From: JALOTE01 sp031422195
GTDB lineage: Bacteria; Pseudomonadota; Alphaproteobacteria; Rhizobiales; Rhizobiaceae
Assembly (NCBI GenBank): GCA_031422195.1
Contig: JANOPZ010000031.1
Span: forward strand, 37,333 to 101,332
Length of the DNA stretch: 64,000 nucleotides
Direction: 5' to 3'
The notes beneath the pieces were generated by a model. That model saw nothing but the letters and a program-made list of their open reading frames with translations. It ran no database searches and was not told the origin of the DNA. Position numbers and translations under genes: made by a program. Positions 45,471 to 54,182 of this stretch are shown piece after piece. Every line of letters begins with the position of its first letter. Position 1 is the stretch's first letter.

Positions 45471-46013
45471 TTGAAAAACGACACCGTAAACGGTTTAGCT
45501 TTGGGTCTAATACCGGCGCTTCGCGGCGATGGCACCCTATACCCGATTGAGAAATTGGAAGCGCATAAGCGCGCAATTCCGCATTTGGCAATATCGATTT
45601 TTGTGTTTGATGGCGACTTAATGCTGTTGCAGCGGCGGGCGCTGACCAAATATCATTGTGGTGGACAATGGGCCAACACGTGTTGCAGCCATCCGCATTG
45701 GGGTGAAACTTTAGAAGCAGCTGCGAACCGGAGGCTGTTTGAAGAGCTGGGGTTTCATTTGCCATTAACGTCCGGCCGCCAGGTTGAATATCGCGCTGAA
45801 GTGGGTCACGGCTTAATTGAGCATGAACATGTGACGTTTTATTTTGGTAATGCTCAGCGCAAAGATTTGGCTGTGCAACCTAATCCCGTCGAAGTGATGC
45901 AAACCCGCTGGGCCAATTACTCGGACGTTGCCAATGAGATTGCAGCAACACCAGAAATGTATGCACCATGGTTTCGGATTTATATGGAACGGTTCCCCAA
46001 CTTCGGAATGTAA
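45471..46013 (+). CDS. idi: Isopentenyl-diphosphate delta-isomerase, type 1
   Basis: A 180-residue Nudix-fold isomerase. The catalytic Cys is in GGQWANTCCSHPHWGE, with metal and catalytic Glu in EHEHVTFYFGNA. It interconverts IPP and DMAPP for carotenoid and phytyl synthesis. The start appears to be TTG 45471; no ATG is in frame nearby. It is followed by a strong stem-loop at 46040. A second Idi elsewhere is possible. Confidence 0.9.
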   Translation: MKNDTVNGLALGLIPALRGDGTLYPIEKLEAHKRAIPHLAISIFVFDGDLMLLQRRALTKYHCGGQWANTCCSHPHWGETLEAAANRRLFEELGFHLPLTSGRQVEYRAEVGHGLIEHEHVTFYFGNAQRKDLAVQPNPVEVMQTRWANYSDVANEIAATPEMYAPWFRIYMERFPNFGM

Positions 46014-46039
46014 GAATATCTATGACGAGCATATAAATG

Positions 46040-46070
46040 CGGGGTTTGCGATTGATCGCAAGCCCCGTTT
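46040..46070 (+). terminator. Stem-loop terminator after idi
   Basis: A 13-base stem with one G-U pair (cggggtttgcgat / atcgcaagccccg) and a tiny loop, followed by tttct. It lies 26 bases after the idi stop, facing the puf terminator. Confidence 0.7.
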
Positions 46071-46087
46071 CTATAGCTACCATCCAT

Positions 46088-46114
46088 AAAAAAAGCGGAA
46101 GCTGAGCTTCCGCT
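46088..46114 (-). terminator. Rho-independent terminator of the puf operon
   Basis: A palindrome (agcggaagct / agcttccgct) followed on the minus strand by a run of seven Ts, 69 bases after the pufM stop. This is the clearest intrinsic terminator in the window and ends the crtE-pufM unit. Confidence 0.85.
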
Positions 46115-46182
46115 AGTGATGCAGAGTCCCAGGAGGGGGATGGGTCTGCACTAAACTTGTATTAAGGTTTGCCGCCTTGGGG

Positions 46183-47160
46183 TTATTGGCCCCAAGAGGA
46201 CGTTGTTGAATCCGGTGTTTCCGGCCACCACGAGAAGTCCACTGGCACGATGCCGTGCTTCATGCCCCAACTTGTCCAATCATCGACGACTGTGCCGGTG
46301 ATGAGAATACCAATGCCACCGGTAAGGGTTGTCAACATCGCAAACCACCAAGCCCAACGGTGGATGCTTTCCATCGAAGCGTTAAAGCCCATGGTCCATC
46401 TCCAGAATAAAGCAGCGCGTTCGGAGGCGGTGCCACGGTCGGTGATTTGTTCCAACTCGCGGTCGCCGCCATAGCGGGCTGTTGCAAGAATGGTCGCGCC
46501 GTGCATCGCAAACAGAAGCGTTGAGCCATAAAGGAACACAATCGACAAAGCGTGGAATGGGTTCCAGAATAAATTGCCCCACTGCAACGAGAAGTTATTG
46601 GTCCAATCCAGATGAGTGAAGATGCCGAAAGGAACAGCTTCGCTCCAAGATCCCATGAGAACCGGGCGGATAAAGCCAAGCACCAAGAACAGCCATATAG
46701 CGGCGGCGAAAGCTGCGCAAACATGAAGCCCGAGACCAAGAGCCACTGCACGGCGATACATCCGGGTCCACCAGAGCAGAATTGAGGCTGTCAGGAAGAA
46801 ACCGGCAATCATCCACCAGCCGCCTTCTTTCAGCGGTGGCATGACGCGCAGACCATGTTCTGCCAACGGCGGATCAAGCGACAACCAAGGCAGTTCAAGA
46901 ACGAACCGAACCGGGTTAAAATTCACTTGTGCCCACATATTGAGGCCGATGGTGACAAAGGCGACAACAAAACAGGCAATTGACGCCACACCCAAAAAGC
47001 CAAGATACATTGGCCCGATTTGTGCGTTGCCGACGCGGCCCATCAAATAGTTGAAGCTGCCCGTTCCGGCCCGTTCACCATTGTCTCGCCCGATTGACAC
47101 ACCTGCTTCAAGCGGCCCGCGAACTTGGATGTCAGTGAAGATATTTTGATAATTATTCAT
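46183..47160 (-). CDS. pufM: Photosynthetic reaction centre, M subunit
   Basis: A 325-residue five-helix protein. Conserved His residues that bind the special pair, accessory pigments and iron are in GIFTHLDW, NPFHALSI, LLFAMHGATIL and SIHRWAWW. It starts MNNYQNIFTDIQVRGP. It is separated from pufL by 15 bases. No pufC (tetraheme cytochrome) or pufX follows; the next element is the operon terminator. The C-terminus (WWPETPDSTTSSWGQ) is slightly extended. Confidence 0.96.
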   Translation of the reverse strand: MNNYQNIFTDIQVRGPLEAGVSIGRDNGERAGTGSFNYLMGRVGNAQIGPMYLGFLGVASIACFVVAFVTIGLNMWAQVNFNPVRFVLELPWLSLDPPLAEHGLRVMPPLKEGGWWMIAGFFLTASILLWWTRMYRRAVALGLGLHVCAAFAAAIWLFLVLGFIRPVLMGSWSEAVPFGIFTHLDWTNNFSLQWGNLFWNPFHALSIVFLYGSTLLFAMHGATILATARYGGDRELEQITDRGTASERAALFWRWTMGFNASMESIHRWAWWFAMLTTLTGGIGILITGTVVDDWTSWGMKHGIVPVDFSWWPETPDSTTSSWGQ

Positions 47161-47175
47161 GATGTAATCCCCCTG

Positions 47176-48030
47176 TTATCCTGCAACCCCGCCCCAGACA
47201 TAGAACTGGCGCAATGGTTCCCACCAATCGATCCATGAACCGGCATAGACCGGGCCTGAGATAAAGATACAAACCGCACTCCAGAAACCAGCATTCAAGG
47301 CCAGCAGTAGACCAACACGGTGAATGCCGAGTGTGCCAACTGAGTAGCCGATGGTGTCGCGGAAATAGGTGTCTTCATATTCAGGCTGACGCACTTCAGG
47401 AGTTTCGCCGAAAGAAGTATGGCTCTTTGGGTTAACTGCTGAAAGGATCATGCCGCCATGCAAAGCGAGTGCAAGCGTGGTGGTGAAAAAGAACGTAATC
47501 GCAATCATATGGGCCGGATTATAATGGAAATTACCATACTGGTAACCCGTATTCCAAACCCAGTTTAGATGGCTGAAAATACCATAAGGAAAGCCGTGGC
47601 CCCAAGCGCCAAGTGCTAATGGGCGGAAAACAACCAGGGTCACATAGGCGAAAATTGCCACCGCGAAAGCAACCGGAACATGGTAGCCCATGCCAAGTTT
47701 GCGGCAGATTTCAACTTCACGAAGGGCCCAAGAAACAAAAGTTGCAATGGCGCAAATTGTGATAATTTGCCATAGCCCGCCCTCATTTAATGGTGCCAAG
47801 CCGAGGCCATATTTAATGTCCGGCGGATTTATTGAAATAAGCCAAATATTCCATGTCGGGCCTAGGGCCGCGCCATAGATGATCAGCAATGTGCCAAGGA
47901 GACCAAAGAACGCACCGGTTACGCCAAAGAAACCGACGTAAAATGGCCCGACCCAAAAGTCGAATAGATTGCCACCGACAAGCGTTCCGCCTCGGATGCG
48001 GTATTTTCGTTCAAAACTAAGCAGGGCCAT
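47176..48030 (-). CDS. pufL: Photosynthetic reaction centre, L subunit
   Basis: A 284-residue five-helix protein beginning MALLSFERKYRIRGGTLVGGNLFDFWVGPFYVGFFG. Pigment- and iron-ligand His lie in GIFSHLNWVWNTGYQYGNFHYNPAHM, LALALHGGM and LGIHRVG. It has a strong ribosome site (cggagg). With PufM it binds bacteriochlorophyll, bacteriopheophytin and quinones of a type II centre. Confidence 0.96.
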   Translation of the reverse strand: MALLSFERKYRIRGGTLVGGNLFDFWVGPFYVGFFGVTGAFFGLLGTLLIIYGAALGPTWNIWLISINPPDIKYGLGLAPLNEGGLWQIITICAIATFVSWALREVEICRKLGMGYHVPVAFAVAIFAYVTLVVFRPLALGAWGHGFPYGIFSHLNWVWNTGYQYGNFHYNPAHMIAITFFFTTTLALALHGGMILSAVNPKSHTSFGETPEVRQPEYEDTYFRDTIGYSVGTLGIHRVGLLLALNAGFWSAVCIFISGPVYAGSWIDWWEPLRQFYVWGGVAG

Positions 48031-48069
48031 AATCCAACCTCCGAAGAATGGGCATTGATTGGGTGAAAC

Positions 48070-48091
48070 CCACCCGCAATATTGCGGGTGG
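48070..48091 (-). terminator. pufA-pufL intercistronic hairpin
   Basis: A perfect 22-base palindrome (arms ccacccgcaat / attgcgggtgg) in the 140-base gap between pufA and pufL. In Rhodobacter, hairpins here protect the pufBA part of the mRNA from decay, so LH1 outnumbers the reaction centre. The same role is inferred here. Confidence 0.75.
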
Positions 48092-48170
48092 ATTTAGTTA
48101 GACTTCGGCTTCGGGCAGGGCAGCCAAAGTGGGTTTGGCAGGAGCCCGTCCGAAACCAATGTTAAAGCGA

Positions 48171-48356
48171 TCAACCGATAACCGGCAGCTCGACAGTTTG
48201 TTCGATAGAGGCAGCTTGCGTCGCTGCAATTTCAAACCAGTTATAACGTGCTGTGCTGAGCAGAATGAAGTGAATCATCGCTGCAAGGGCAAACAGAAAC
48301 ACGGCTTGAACGACCAGCGTTTTGCGCGGGTCAAAGACCATCCAGATTCTCCACAT
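48171..48356 (-). CDS. pufA: Light-harvesting 1 alpha polypeptide
   Basis: A 61-residue LH1 alpha subunit starting MWRIWMVFDPRKTL. It has one membrane helix with the bacteriochlorophyll-binding His29 in AAMIHFILLSTARYNW and Trp40, the usual His+11 aromatic. The C-terminal tail (FEIAATQAASIEQTVELPVIG) is moderately long. A GC-rich open frame continues past its stop in another frame (see findings). Confidence 0.93.
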   Translation of the reverse strand: MWRIWMVFDPRKTLVVQAVFLFALAAMIHFILLSTARYNWFEIAATQAASIEQTVELPVIG

Positions 48357-48368
48357 GGTGCTTCTCCC

Positions 48369-48521
48369 TCACACAATCCAAGGACGCCAGATGAACACGA
48401 GAACGTGCGCAACGACGGCTATGGCTGTAAACATGAACATGCCTTGCAAATAAAAGCGGTGAAACTCTTGGGCTTCGCCTTCGGACAAACCCGAAAGTGA
48501 AACGGTATTAGGACTGGACAT
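48369..48521 (-). CDS. pufB: Light-harvesting 1 beta polypeptide
   Basis: A 50-residue gene read directly from the sequence; it is too short for most gene finders. The protein starts MSSPNTVSLSGLSEGEAQEF and ends in VLVFIWRPWIV. His21 and His39 are the two conserved LH1-beta histidines, His39 binding bacteriochlorophyll within the membrane helix. A strong ribosome site (aggaggt) precedes the ATG at 48521. pufA begins 12 bases after its stop. Confidence 0.95.
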   Translation of the reverse strand: MSSPNTVSLSGLSEGEAQEFHRFYLQGMFMFTAIAVVAHVLVFIWRPWIV

Positions 48522-48543
48522 AACTGACCTCCTAGTCACAGGC

Positions 48544-48560
48544 GCTGCGGGCCCCGCAGC
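48544..48560 (-). promoter_or_regulatory. Leader hairpin just upstream of pufB
   Basis: A perfect GC-rich palindrome (gctgcggg / cccgcagc, one central base) 23 bases upstream of the pufB start and just before its ribosome site. There is no U-run. It sits in the 181-base pufQ-pufB gap, which holds no gene, and may protect the processed 5' end of pufB mRNA. Confidence 0.5.
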
Positions 48561-48702
48561 AGGGTTTTTCCCTTATTTTCTGACGAAACATCAGGGCGAT
48601 ATTCACCGGGTTGGACTCCGGCAAAACTCATGTGGAGGCACATATTTTATGCCTCGCAAATTCTTAGATCGCAGGGGCAAAGTCCCCATACGAAAACTGT
48701 AT

Positions 48703-48987
48703 TCAGCCATGAAACGCGTAGCCTGCCGCAGCATGGGCTGCGGCACGGGCTTCGGTAATACATGACATGTAAGACGCTCCTTTTGGCGCGCGGCCGGATA
48801 TGCGGCGCGCAGCAAAACCGAGCAAACAAACTGCAAATGAAATTGCGACAATGACGCGGAACTCAATGGTTTCGCCCATTGATTTGCGGTTGCTACGCCG
48901 TTTGCTTTGGTAGGCTGATACAGAAACTTCACTCATGGTCGGTGTTCCTTCTGAGAATTTGTCTGAATTGATTGAGAAGCTACTCAT
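48703..48987 (-). CDS. pufQ: PufQ-like protein
   Basis: A 94-residue protein with a basic N-terminal half, one membrane segment (IEFRVIVAISFAVCLLGFAARRISG) and an EARAAAHAAAGYAF tail. These features, and the position between bchZ and pufB, match PufQ, a factor needed for bacteriochlorophyll precursor handling. ATG 48987 overlaps the bchZ stop (ATGA). A second ATG at 48936 would give 77 residues, nearer the usual PufQ size. Similarity to classical PufQ is weak, so the name rests mostly on position. Confidence 0.65.
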   Translation of the reverse strand: MSSFSINSDKFSEGTPTMSEVSVSAYQSKRRSNRKSMGETIEFRVIVAISFAVCLLGFAARRISGRAPKGASYMSCITEARAAAHAAAGYAFHG

Positions 48988-50438
48988 ACTTTTTGTCCGT
49001 AAAGCTGGCCGCGGCGTGCGCCGGTAACGTGGTGCGGTTCAACACGTAGCATGCCTTCGCGGCGGGCATAATGTTCTGCAGAATCACGCAAGCGTTTGGC
49101 AGCTGAAATGCGGGCAATCACGGGTTCATGATCAACGGCTTCATCAAGAGCCTGCTGTGCTTCAAGCGACCAAGCAATGGTTTTGCGGGCCGGTGTCGGC
49201 TCAACGGCATCCATCTCAGTCCCGAGCGGAATGATATTGAACAATGTATCAAACAGCGCATTGCAAATTTCTTGGATCAGCCAAGTTGCGCCCGAATAAC
49301 CCATGATTGGCGTGCCCGGATGGCGGCGAATTATAGCGCCGGGAAATGACACCGGAATATAGCTGGCTTTAGACCCGGCTTCCGCCAAATACATGCGCTC
49401 ATTAAATGAGCCGAACATGACCATGGGCGCTTTGGCTTTTATCGCAGCGCGGATGGCTTCATTGTCTGGTTTAATGCCGGGTTTGCGCTGGAACGAAAAC
49501 GCAAGTGGGAGGCCCATTTCCTCGGTGAGAAAATTGCGGATGCCGCGCTCGTAGGTTTCGGTGGCGACAACGGCATAGGTTGATGACGCAAAGAAATCCT
49601 GCGTGACCGAGCGCCATAAATCCCACATGGGTTTTAACGTCGTATGTTTTTCGCGCTCAATAAACGGTTCAGGGTCAAGGCCGAGCATATCGCCAAGGGT
49701 GCGCAAAAACGCGGTGGTTGAGTGCATACCGATCGGCGCTTGCAAATAAGGCCGGTCGAGCGCCTCGCAAAGCAGCCTTCCAAATTCGCGATAGAGGCAA
49801 ATATTGACTTCGCCATCAGCCAATTTGCTGACATCTGCCAAATGGCTGCCAAGCGGGAAAGTCATATTCACTTCAGCGCCAATACCTTCAACAAGACGGC
49901 GGATTTCAGCCAAATCGGACGGCATGTTAAACGTGCCGTAGATTGCGCCCAAAATGTTGACCTTGGGTTTTGCGCCTTCTTTACGGGCGCGGAGCGGCAG
50001 CACGCGGCCTTTCTTGGGGCCGTATTCTGTCCAAAGCCATTTCAGCGCGCGGTCAGCTGACTGCCATTGATCTTCATCAATGGTGCGTGGCAAAAAGCGC
50101 TGAATGTTCATGCCTTCGGGCGTCACGCCGCCACCAATCATTTCGGCAATGGAACCAGTCACAACAACCGCAGGCAAATTAGGGTCAAGCACCGCGCGGG
50201 CATTGCGCATGGATTGCTCCGTGCCATGCTGGCCAAGTTCATCTTCGCCAAGGCCCGTGACAACGATTGGCAATTCATGCGGCGGCAATGCATCTGTGTA
50301 ATGCAGCACAGAAGTGACAGGCAGGTTTTCGCAACCAACCGGCCCATCAATAATGACTTGCAGGCCTTTGATGGCGGCAAACACATAGACCGAGCCCCAG
50401 TAGCCACCAGCACGATCATGGTCGATGACAAGTGTCAT
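48984..50438 (-). CDS. bchZ: Chlorophyllide a reductase, subunit Z
   Basis: A nitrogenase-like subunit of about 484 residues starting MTLVIDHDRAGGYWGSVYVFAAIKG after a cggagg ribosome site. The Cys-containing VIIDGPVGCENLPVTSVLHYTD and GTEMDAVEP are typical. The C-terminus ARREGMLRVEPHHVTGARRGQLYGQ belongs to the family. With BchY it reduces ring B of chlorophyllide a, using BchX as electron donor. The frame is open to 50477. Confidence 0.94.
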   Translation of the reverse strand: MTLVIDHDRAGGYWGSVYVFAAIKGLQVIIDGPVGCENLPVTSVLHYTDALPPHELPIVVTGLGEDELGQHGTEQSMRNARAVLDPNLPAVVVTGSIAEMIGGGVTPEGMNIQRFLPRTIDEDQWQSADRALKWLWTEYGPKKGRVLPLRARKEGAKPKVNILGAIYGTFNMPSDLAEIRRLVEGIGAEVNMTFPLGSHLADVSKLADGEVNICLYREFGRLLCEALDRPYLQAPIGMHSTTAFLRTLGDMLGLDPEPFIEREKHTTLKPMWDLWRSVTQDFFASSTYAVVATETYERGIRNFLTEEMGLPLAFSFQRKPGIKPDNEAIRAAIKAKAPMVMFGSFNERMYLAEAGSKASYIPVSFPGAIIRRHPGTPIMGYSGATWLIQEICNALFDTLFNIIPLGTEMDAVEPTPARKTIAWSLEAQQALDEAVDHEPVIARISAAKRLRDSAEHYARREGMLRVEPHHVTGARRGQLYGQKV

Positions 50439-50502
50439 AACCCACCTCCGTTGGCTGTGACTGTGCAAACCAAACACTTGCGGGCATGATCAATAACGAG
50501 CG

Positions 50503-52077
50503 TCATGTTCCCACCGCCTCGCCATTATCGACGGCATTTTTAGCCATTGCGGCTTTTGCAGCAAATTTCTTGCGGAAGGCAGGGCGATCAACCGGAGTTT
50601 CTTCCCAGATACCGGCGTTGTCGCCTTTGCCGGTTTCACCGAAGAATTCTGACATACGGTCAAAGCGGGCTTTGTTCGATATGGCTTGATTGATTGTGGC
50701 AGCCAAACTTGCCGGGCCAGCTGGCCCCATCAATGGCCGTGCTGAAATCAAATTTGTGAAATACAGCGAAGGGATAGAGGCTTCTTTGGCTTTTTGCACA
50801 ACAGGTGTCGTGCCGATGACCAAATCAGGGGTAAAGGCGCGCATAGCGGCCAAATCCTGCTCAAGCGAAGCGCGATATTGAACATGAACGCCGCGGGCGC
50901 GCAGCCAAGCTGCATCATCAGCCGACCATTCTGTTTTAGGGCAAGCAGTACCAACATATTTTAGATCCGCGCCGCATTCGACCAGCAAGCGCGCCACCAA
51001 CAACTCAGAACCTTCATAGCCCGATAATGTAATTGTGCCCTTGATAGGGTTGGCTGCAATTGCGGTTTTGATAGCGCCGCCGAACATGTTGCGCGCAGCA
51101 TCAATTTTATCTTGATCAACATGACAGGCTTTGCCGATGGCTTGAAGCCATGAATCTGTGCCTTCAGCGCCAACAGGAGCCGAACCTACTATCGGGCGGC
51201 CAGCGTTTTTGAAGACGCGAACAGAGGCAGTATAAAACGGATGGATCGCAGCAACGGCTGCACAATCTAGCGCACCATAAAGTTCGCGCCATTCGCGCAC
51301 AGGCACAACCGGTCCGCAAGCCAAGCCCATGGGTTCAAGCATTGCACCAATAATCACTGGGTCTGCTGGAAAGACTTCGCCGAGCAATGTAATGGTTGGT
51401 TTTTCAGACACACCGCCCCGAGGGGCTTGTACCGGACCCGCTGCAACCTCTTCGCTGGCATATTGCAGCATTGCACCAGACAAAACATCTTTGGCTTCAG
51501 CATGGGTTGGCACACCAAACCCCGGCACATCAATGCCAACAATGCGTACGCCGTTAATTTCACGCGGCAGGGAACGCAGCGGTACGCCAGAAGCAGTTGG
51601 CACACAAAGATTGGTCACGATAACAGCATCATATAATTCAGGGTCGGCCTGCAAGTGCACAGCATCACGAATATCTTCGTAAAGTTTGCCTGTGACGAGG
51701 CTTTCAGAATTAAACGGCACATAGCCGACTGAGCGTTTAGCGCCGTAAAAATGCGAGGTAAATGTCAAACCATAAACGCAGCAGGCCGAACCTGACAAAA
51801 TAGTGGCGACACGGCGCATGCGGAGGCCAACGCGCAGTGACCCGAACGCCGGGCACATTGATTGTGGTTGCTCATGCGGGCCTTTTGGATAATCAGCGGC
51901 AAATTGCGCAAGCAATTCACCATTACCGGCAGCAATAGCGGCGGCTTTGAGTTGCTCAGCACCGGAATGGCAACCCACTCCTACACTTGCACCCTCAACG
52001 GCAGAACCGGAAACAGCAGCTTCAACAGCAGCGCTTTCCATTTCGCCAATGGCGCCAGCTTGCCCGAGTTCATCCAT
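50503..52077 (-). CDS. bchY: Chlorophyllide a reductase, subunit Y
   Basis: A nitrogenase-like subunit of about 524 residues. Features include CPAFGSLRVGLRMRRVATILSGSACCVYGLTFTSHFYGAKRSVGYVPFNSE and VTNLCVPTASGVPL. An ATG at 52077 after a caggag site gives the N-terminus MDELGQAGAIGEMESAA; the open frame runs to 52119 and overlaps bchX. It forms the catalytic pair with BchZ. The gap to bchZ is 64 bases. Confidence 0.93.
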   Translation of the reverse strand: MDELGQAGAIGEMESAAVEAAVSGSAVEGASVGVGCHSGAEQLKAAAIAAGNGELLAQFAADYPKGPHEQPQSMCPAFGSLRVGLRMRRVATILSGSACCVYGLTFTSHFYGAKRSVGYVPFNSESLVTGKLYEDIRDAVHLQADPELYDAVIVTNLCVPTASGVPLRSLPREINGVRIVGIDVPGFGVPTHAEAKDVLSGAMLQYASEEVAAGPVQAPRGGVSEKPTITLLGEVFPADPVIIGAMLEPMGLACGPVVPVREWRELYGALDCAAVAAIHPFYTASVRVFKNAGRPIVGSAPVGAEGTDSWLQAIGKACHVDQDKIDAARNMFGGAIKTAIAANPIKGTITLSGYEGSELLVARLLVECGADLKYVGTACPKTEWSADDAAWLRARGVHVQYRASLEQDLAAMRAFTPDLVIGTTPVVQKAKEASIPSLYFTNLISARPLMGPAGPASLAATINQAISNKARFDRMSEFFGETGKGDNAGIWEETPVDRPAFRKKFAAKAAMAKNAVDNGEAVGT

Positions 52078-52115
52078 GACGAACTCCTGCAACACAGACC
52101 AAAACTGAGCCTGTT

Positions 52116-53126
52116 TCAAACCGCATCATAAACCACCTCAAGTGAAGGCCGGTTGATTGTGTTGGCAGCACACATATCTTCAATAGTTGCTGGAACCAGT
52201 TTGAAATTACCACCTGTCAATGAGTCATCAAATAGGCCAAGCAGGCCGTCCGGTGTCATTGGATTTGGGCGGTGAGGAATGCTTGCCCCGAGTGCAGTTG
52301 CCAAACCTTCGAACAACGGGCCCCAACGCGTGCCGGGTGTGCCGATGATTTGATAGTTGGCGCTTTTGCGGCGGATGTCTTCGTCTTGCGGCACAGAGGC
52401 CAAGATCGGGATGCCAACGGCTTCAGCAAAAGCAGCAGCTTCGCCGGTGCCATCATCCTTGTTGATCACCATGCCAGCAACGCCAACATTGCCGCCGAGT
52501 TTGCGGAAATACTCGACCGCTGAGCAGACGTTGTTGGCGACATAAAGTGATTGCAAATCATTGGAGCCAACGACAACAACTTTTTGGCACATATCGCGGG
52601 CTATCGGCAGGCCAAAGCCGCCGCACACCACGTCGCCCAAAAAGTCGAGGAGCACATAGTCAAAATCCCACTCGTGAAAACCGAGTTTTTCAAGGATTTC
52701 AAAACCATGGATAATGCCGCGTCCGCCGCAACCACGGCCAACTTCCGGCCCGCCAAGCTCCATGGCGTAAACGCCATCACGCTTGAAGCAAACGTCGCCG
52801 ATTTTAACTTCCTCGCCGGCTTCTTTCTTTTTAGAAGACGTGGCAATGATGGTGGGGCAGGCTTTGCCGCCAAACAAAAGAGATGTTGTGTCTGATTTGG
52901 GATCGCAGCCGATTAACAAAACCTTTTTGCCGAGCTGAGCCAGCATATATGACAGATTGGCAAGCGTGAAACTTTTGCCAATGCCACCTTTGCCATAAAT
53001 GGCAATGATCTGGGTCTCCTTTTTGACTTCGCCGATTAAAGGCGCATCGGGCTCTTGTGAGGCCTCGTCGCGCAAACGCTCAGAATAGCTTAGCGAAATT
53101 CCATTGTCTTCAAGTACTGCGCTCAT
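52116..53126 (-). CDS. bchX: Chlorophyllide a reductase, iron protein X
   Basis: A NifH-like ATPase of about 336 residues. The P-loop is YGKGGIGKSFTLANLS, with GCDPKSDTT as switch region. Cluster Cys lie in GRGCGGRGIIHG and LGDVVCGGFG. It donates electrons to BchYZ. The start ATG 53126 overlaps the bchC stop (ATGA). It has an acidic N-terminal extension of about 40 residues and an extended C-terminus, usual for BchX. Confidence 0.95.
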   Translation of the reverse strand: MSAVLEDNGISLSYSERLRDEASQEPDAPLIGEVKKETQIIAIYGKGGIGKSFTLANLSYMLAQLGKKVLLIGCDPKSDTTSLLFGGKACPTIIATSSKKKEAGEEVKIGDVCFKRDGVYAMELGGPEVGRGCGGRGIIHGFEILEKLGFHEWDFDYVLLDFLGDVVCGGFGLPIARDMCQKVVVVGSNDLQSLYVANNVCSAVEYFRKLGGNVGVAGMVINKDDGTGEAAAFAEAVGIPILASVPQDEDIRRKSANYQIIGTPGTRWGPLFEGLATALGASIPHRPNPMTPDGLLGLFDDSLTGGNFKLVPATIEDMCAANTINRPSLEVVYDAV

Positions 53127-54061
53127 GCTGCAAGACCCCAATCAAGAACCATTTTTGTGCAAGACGGGTCGCGAAACGCCGTATCATAAGCCAACGCGCA
53201 ATCGTCGGAGGCTGCATCATGTGAAATCAAACCGTTGAGCGACAGGTCGCCGCTATCGATCAAAGTTAAAACGGAATCGATATTGGCCGCTGTAAACTCC
53301 GCTGCAACGCGAATCGTAGCTTCGCGCATAAAGGCAGGGGCAAATGCAAACGAAAGTGGCTGCGAATAAAAACCAGCCAGAGTAACCACACCATTGCGTG
53401 CCAGACGGCCAATCGCCAAATCAAGAATACCAGCATCGCCAGATGCATCCATAATGGAACGATAATTGCGTTTGGTATCCAACTCTGGCGCAATAACTTC
53501 ATAACCATAATTGCCTTTACGGCGCGCCGCATTGGTTTCCCAAACGACCGGAGCCTCAAGGCCCATTGCAGCTGAAATGCGCGCGATGAGACGTCCGAAA
53601 ACACCATGGCCAATAATCAATTCAACGTTGGCACCGGCAATATACAACGCGTGATACGCCGTGGCAGCCAAGCTCAATAATGTTGCATTATGACCAAGAG
53701 ATTCAGGAACACGAACCAATTTTGCCGCATCAGCAGCCAAGCAAGAAGCGGTAGCGCCAAACAAGTTTTTAACATCTGTAAAACTTTTTGCGCCCGGCAC
53801 AAACACCAGATCGCCTTCATGAAATTTACCGGCCGCGCCACCTTTGGCAATACGCCCGACTGATTCATAACCTGGAACCAGTGGATACCCCATGCCTGGA
53901 AACTCGGGCATGCTGCCATCCCAAAGCAAACGCTCTGTGCCAGTGGAAATTCCACTCCATTTCACATCAACGATACATGTGGTTTCATCGCGTTCACGCA
54001 TAACCAAAGGCTTGAGAGCCAGTTGGCGAGGACGGTCAAAAACGACGGCTGTAGAGTGCAT
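53123..54061 (-). CDS. bchC: 3-hydroxyethyl bacteriochlorophyllide a dehydrogenase
   Basis: An MDR-family NAD-dependent dehydrogenase of about 312 residues. Typical features are VKWSGISTGTERLLWDGSMPEFPGMGYPLVPGYESVGRI and IGHGVFGRLIARI. It oxidises the C3 hydroxyethyl group to acetyl. ATG 54061 gives the MHSTAVVFDRPRQLAL start. It is the first of bchCXYZ and is preceded by PpsR-type sites. Confidence 0.94.
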   Translation of the reverse strand: MHSTAVVFDRPRQLALKPLVMRERDETTCIVDVKWSGISTGTERLLWDGSMPEFPGMGYPLVPGYESVGRIAKGGAAGKFHEGDLVFVPGAKSFTDVKNLFGATASCLAADAAKLVRVPESLGHNATLLSLAATAYHALYIAGANVELIIGHGVFGRLIARISAAMGLEAPVVWETNAARRKGNYGYEVIAPELDTKRNYRSIMDASGDAGILDLAIGRLARNGVVTLAGFYSQPLSFAFAPAFMREATIRVAAEFTAANIDSVLTLIDSGDLSLNGLISHDAASDDCALAYDTAFRDPSCTKMVLDWGLAA

Positions 54062-54129
54062 TGTAACCTTGGCGCGTGAACCGCGCTCCCCCAATATTTC
54101 TATCTTGAAATTAAAGAGGCAGGCAAAAA

Positions 54130-54147
54130 TGTCAAATTCAATTTACA
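54130..54147. promoter_or_regulatory. PpsR site 1 upstream of bchC
   Basis: A perfect TGT-N12-ACA match 69 bases upstream of the bchC start, in the crtF-bchC gap. This is the consensus of the PpsR/CrtJ repressor. Confidence 0.8.
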
Positions 54148-54155
54148 CTTTTGAG

Positions 54156-54173
54156 TGTCATGTCAGCTTGATA
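54156..54173. promoter_or_regulatory. Near-consensus PpsR site between the two bchC sites
   Basis: TGT-N12-ATA, one base from consensus, lying between the two perfect sites. It could help cooperative binding. Confidence 0.35.
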
Positions 54174-54182
54174 ATAGTCTAA

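Noticed and set aside
46014..46182. Possible pufX or pufC after pufM
   Set aside because: No suitable frame; the interval holds two facing terminators.
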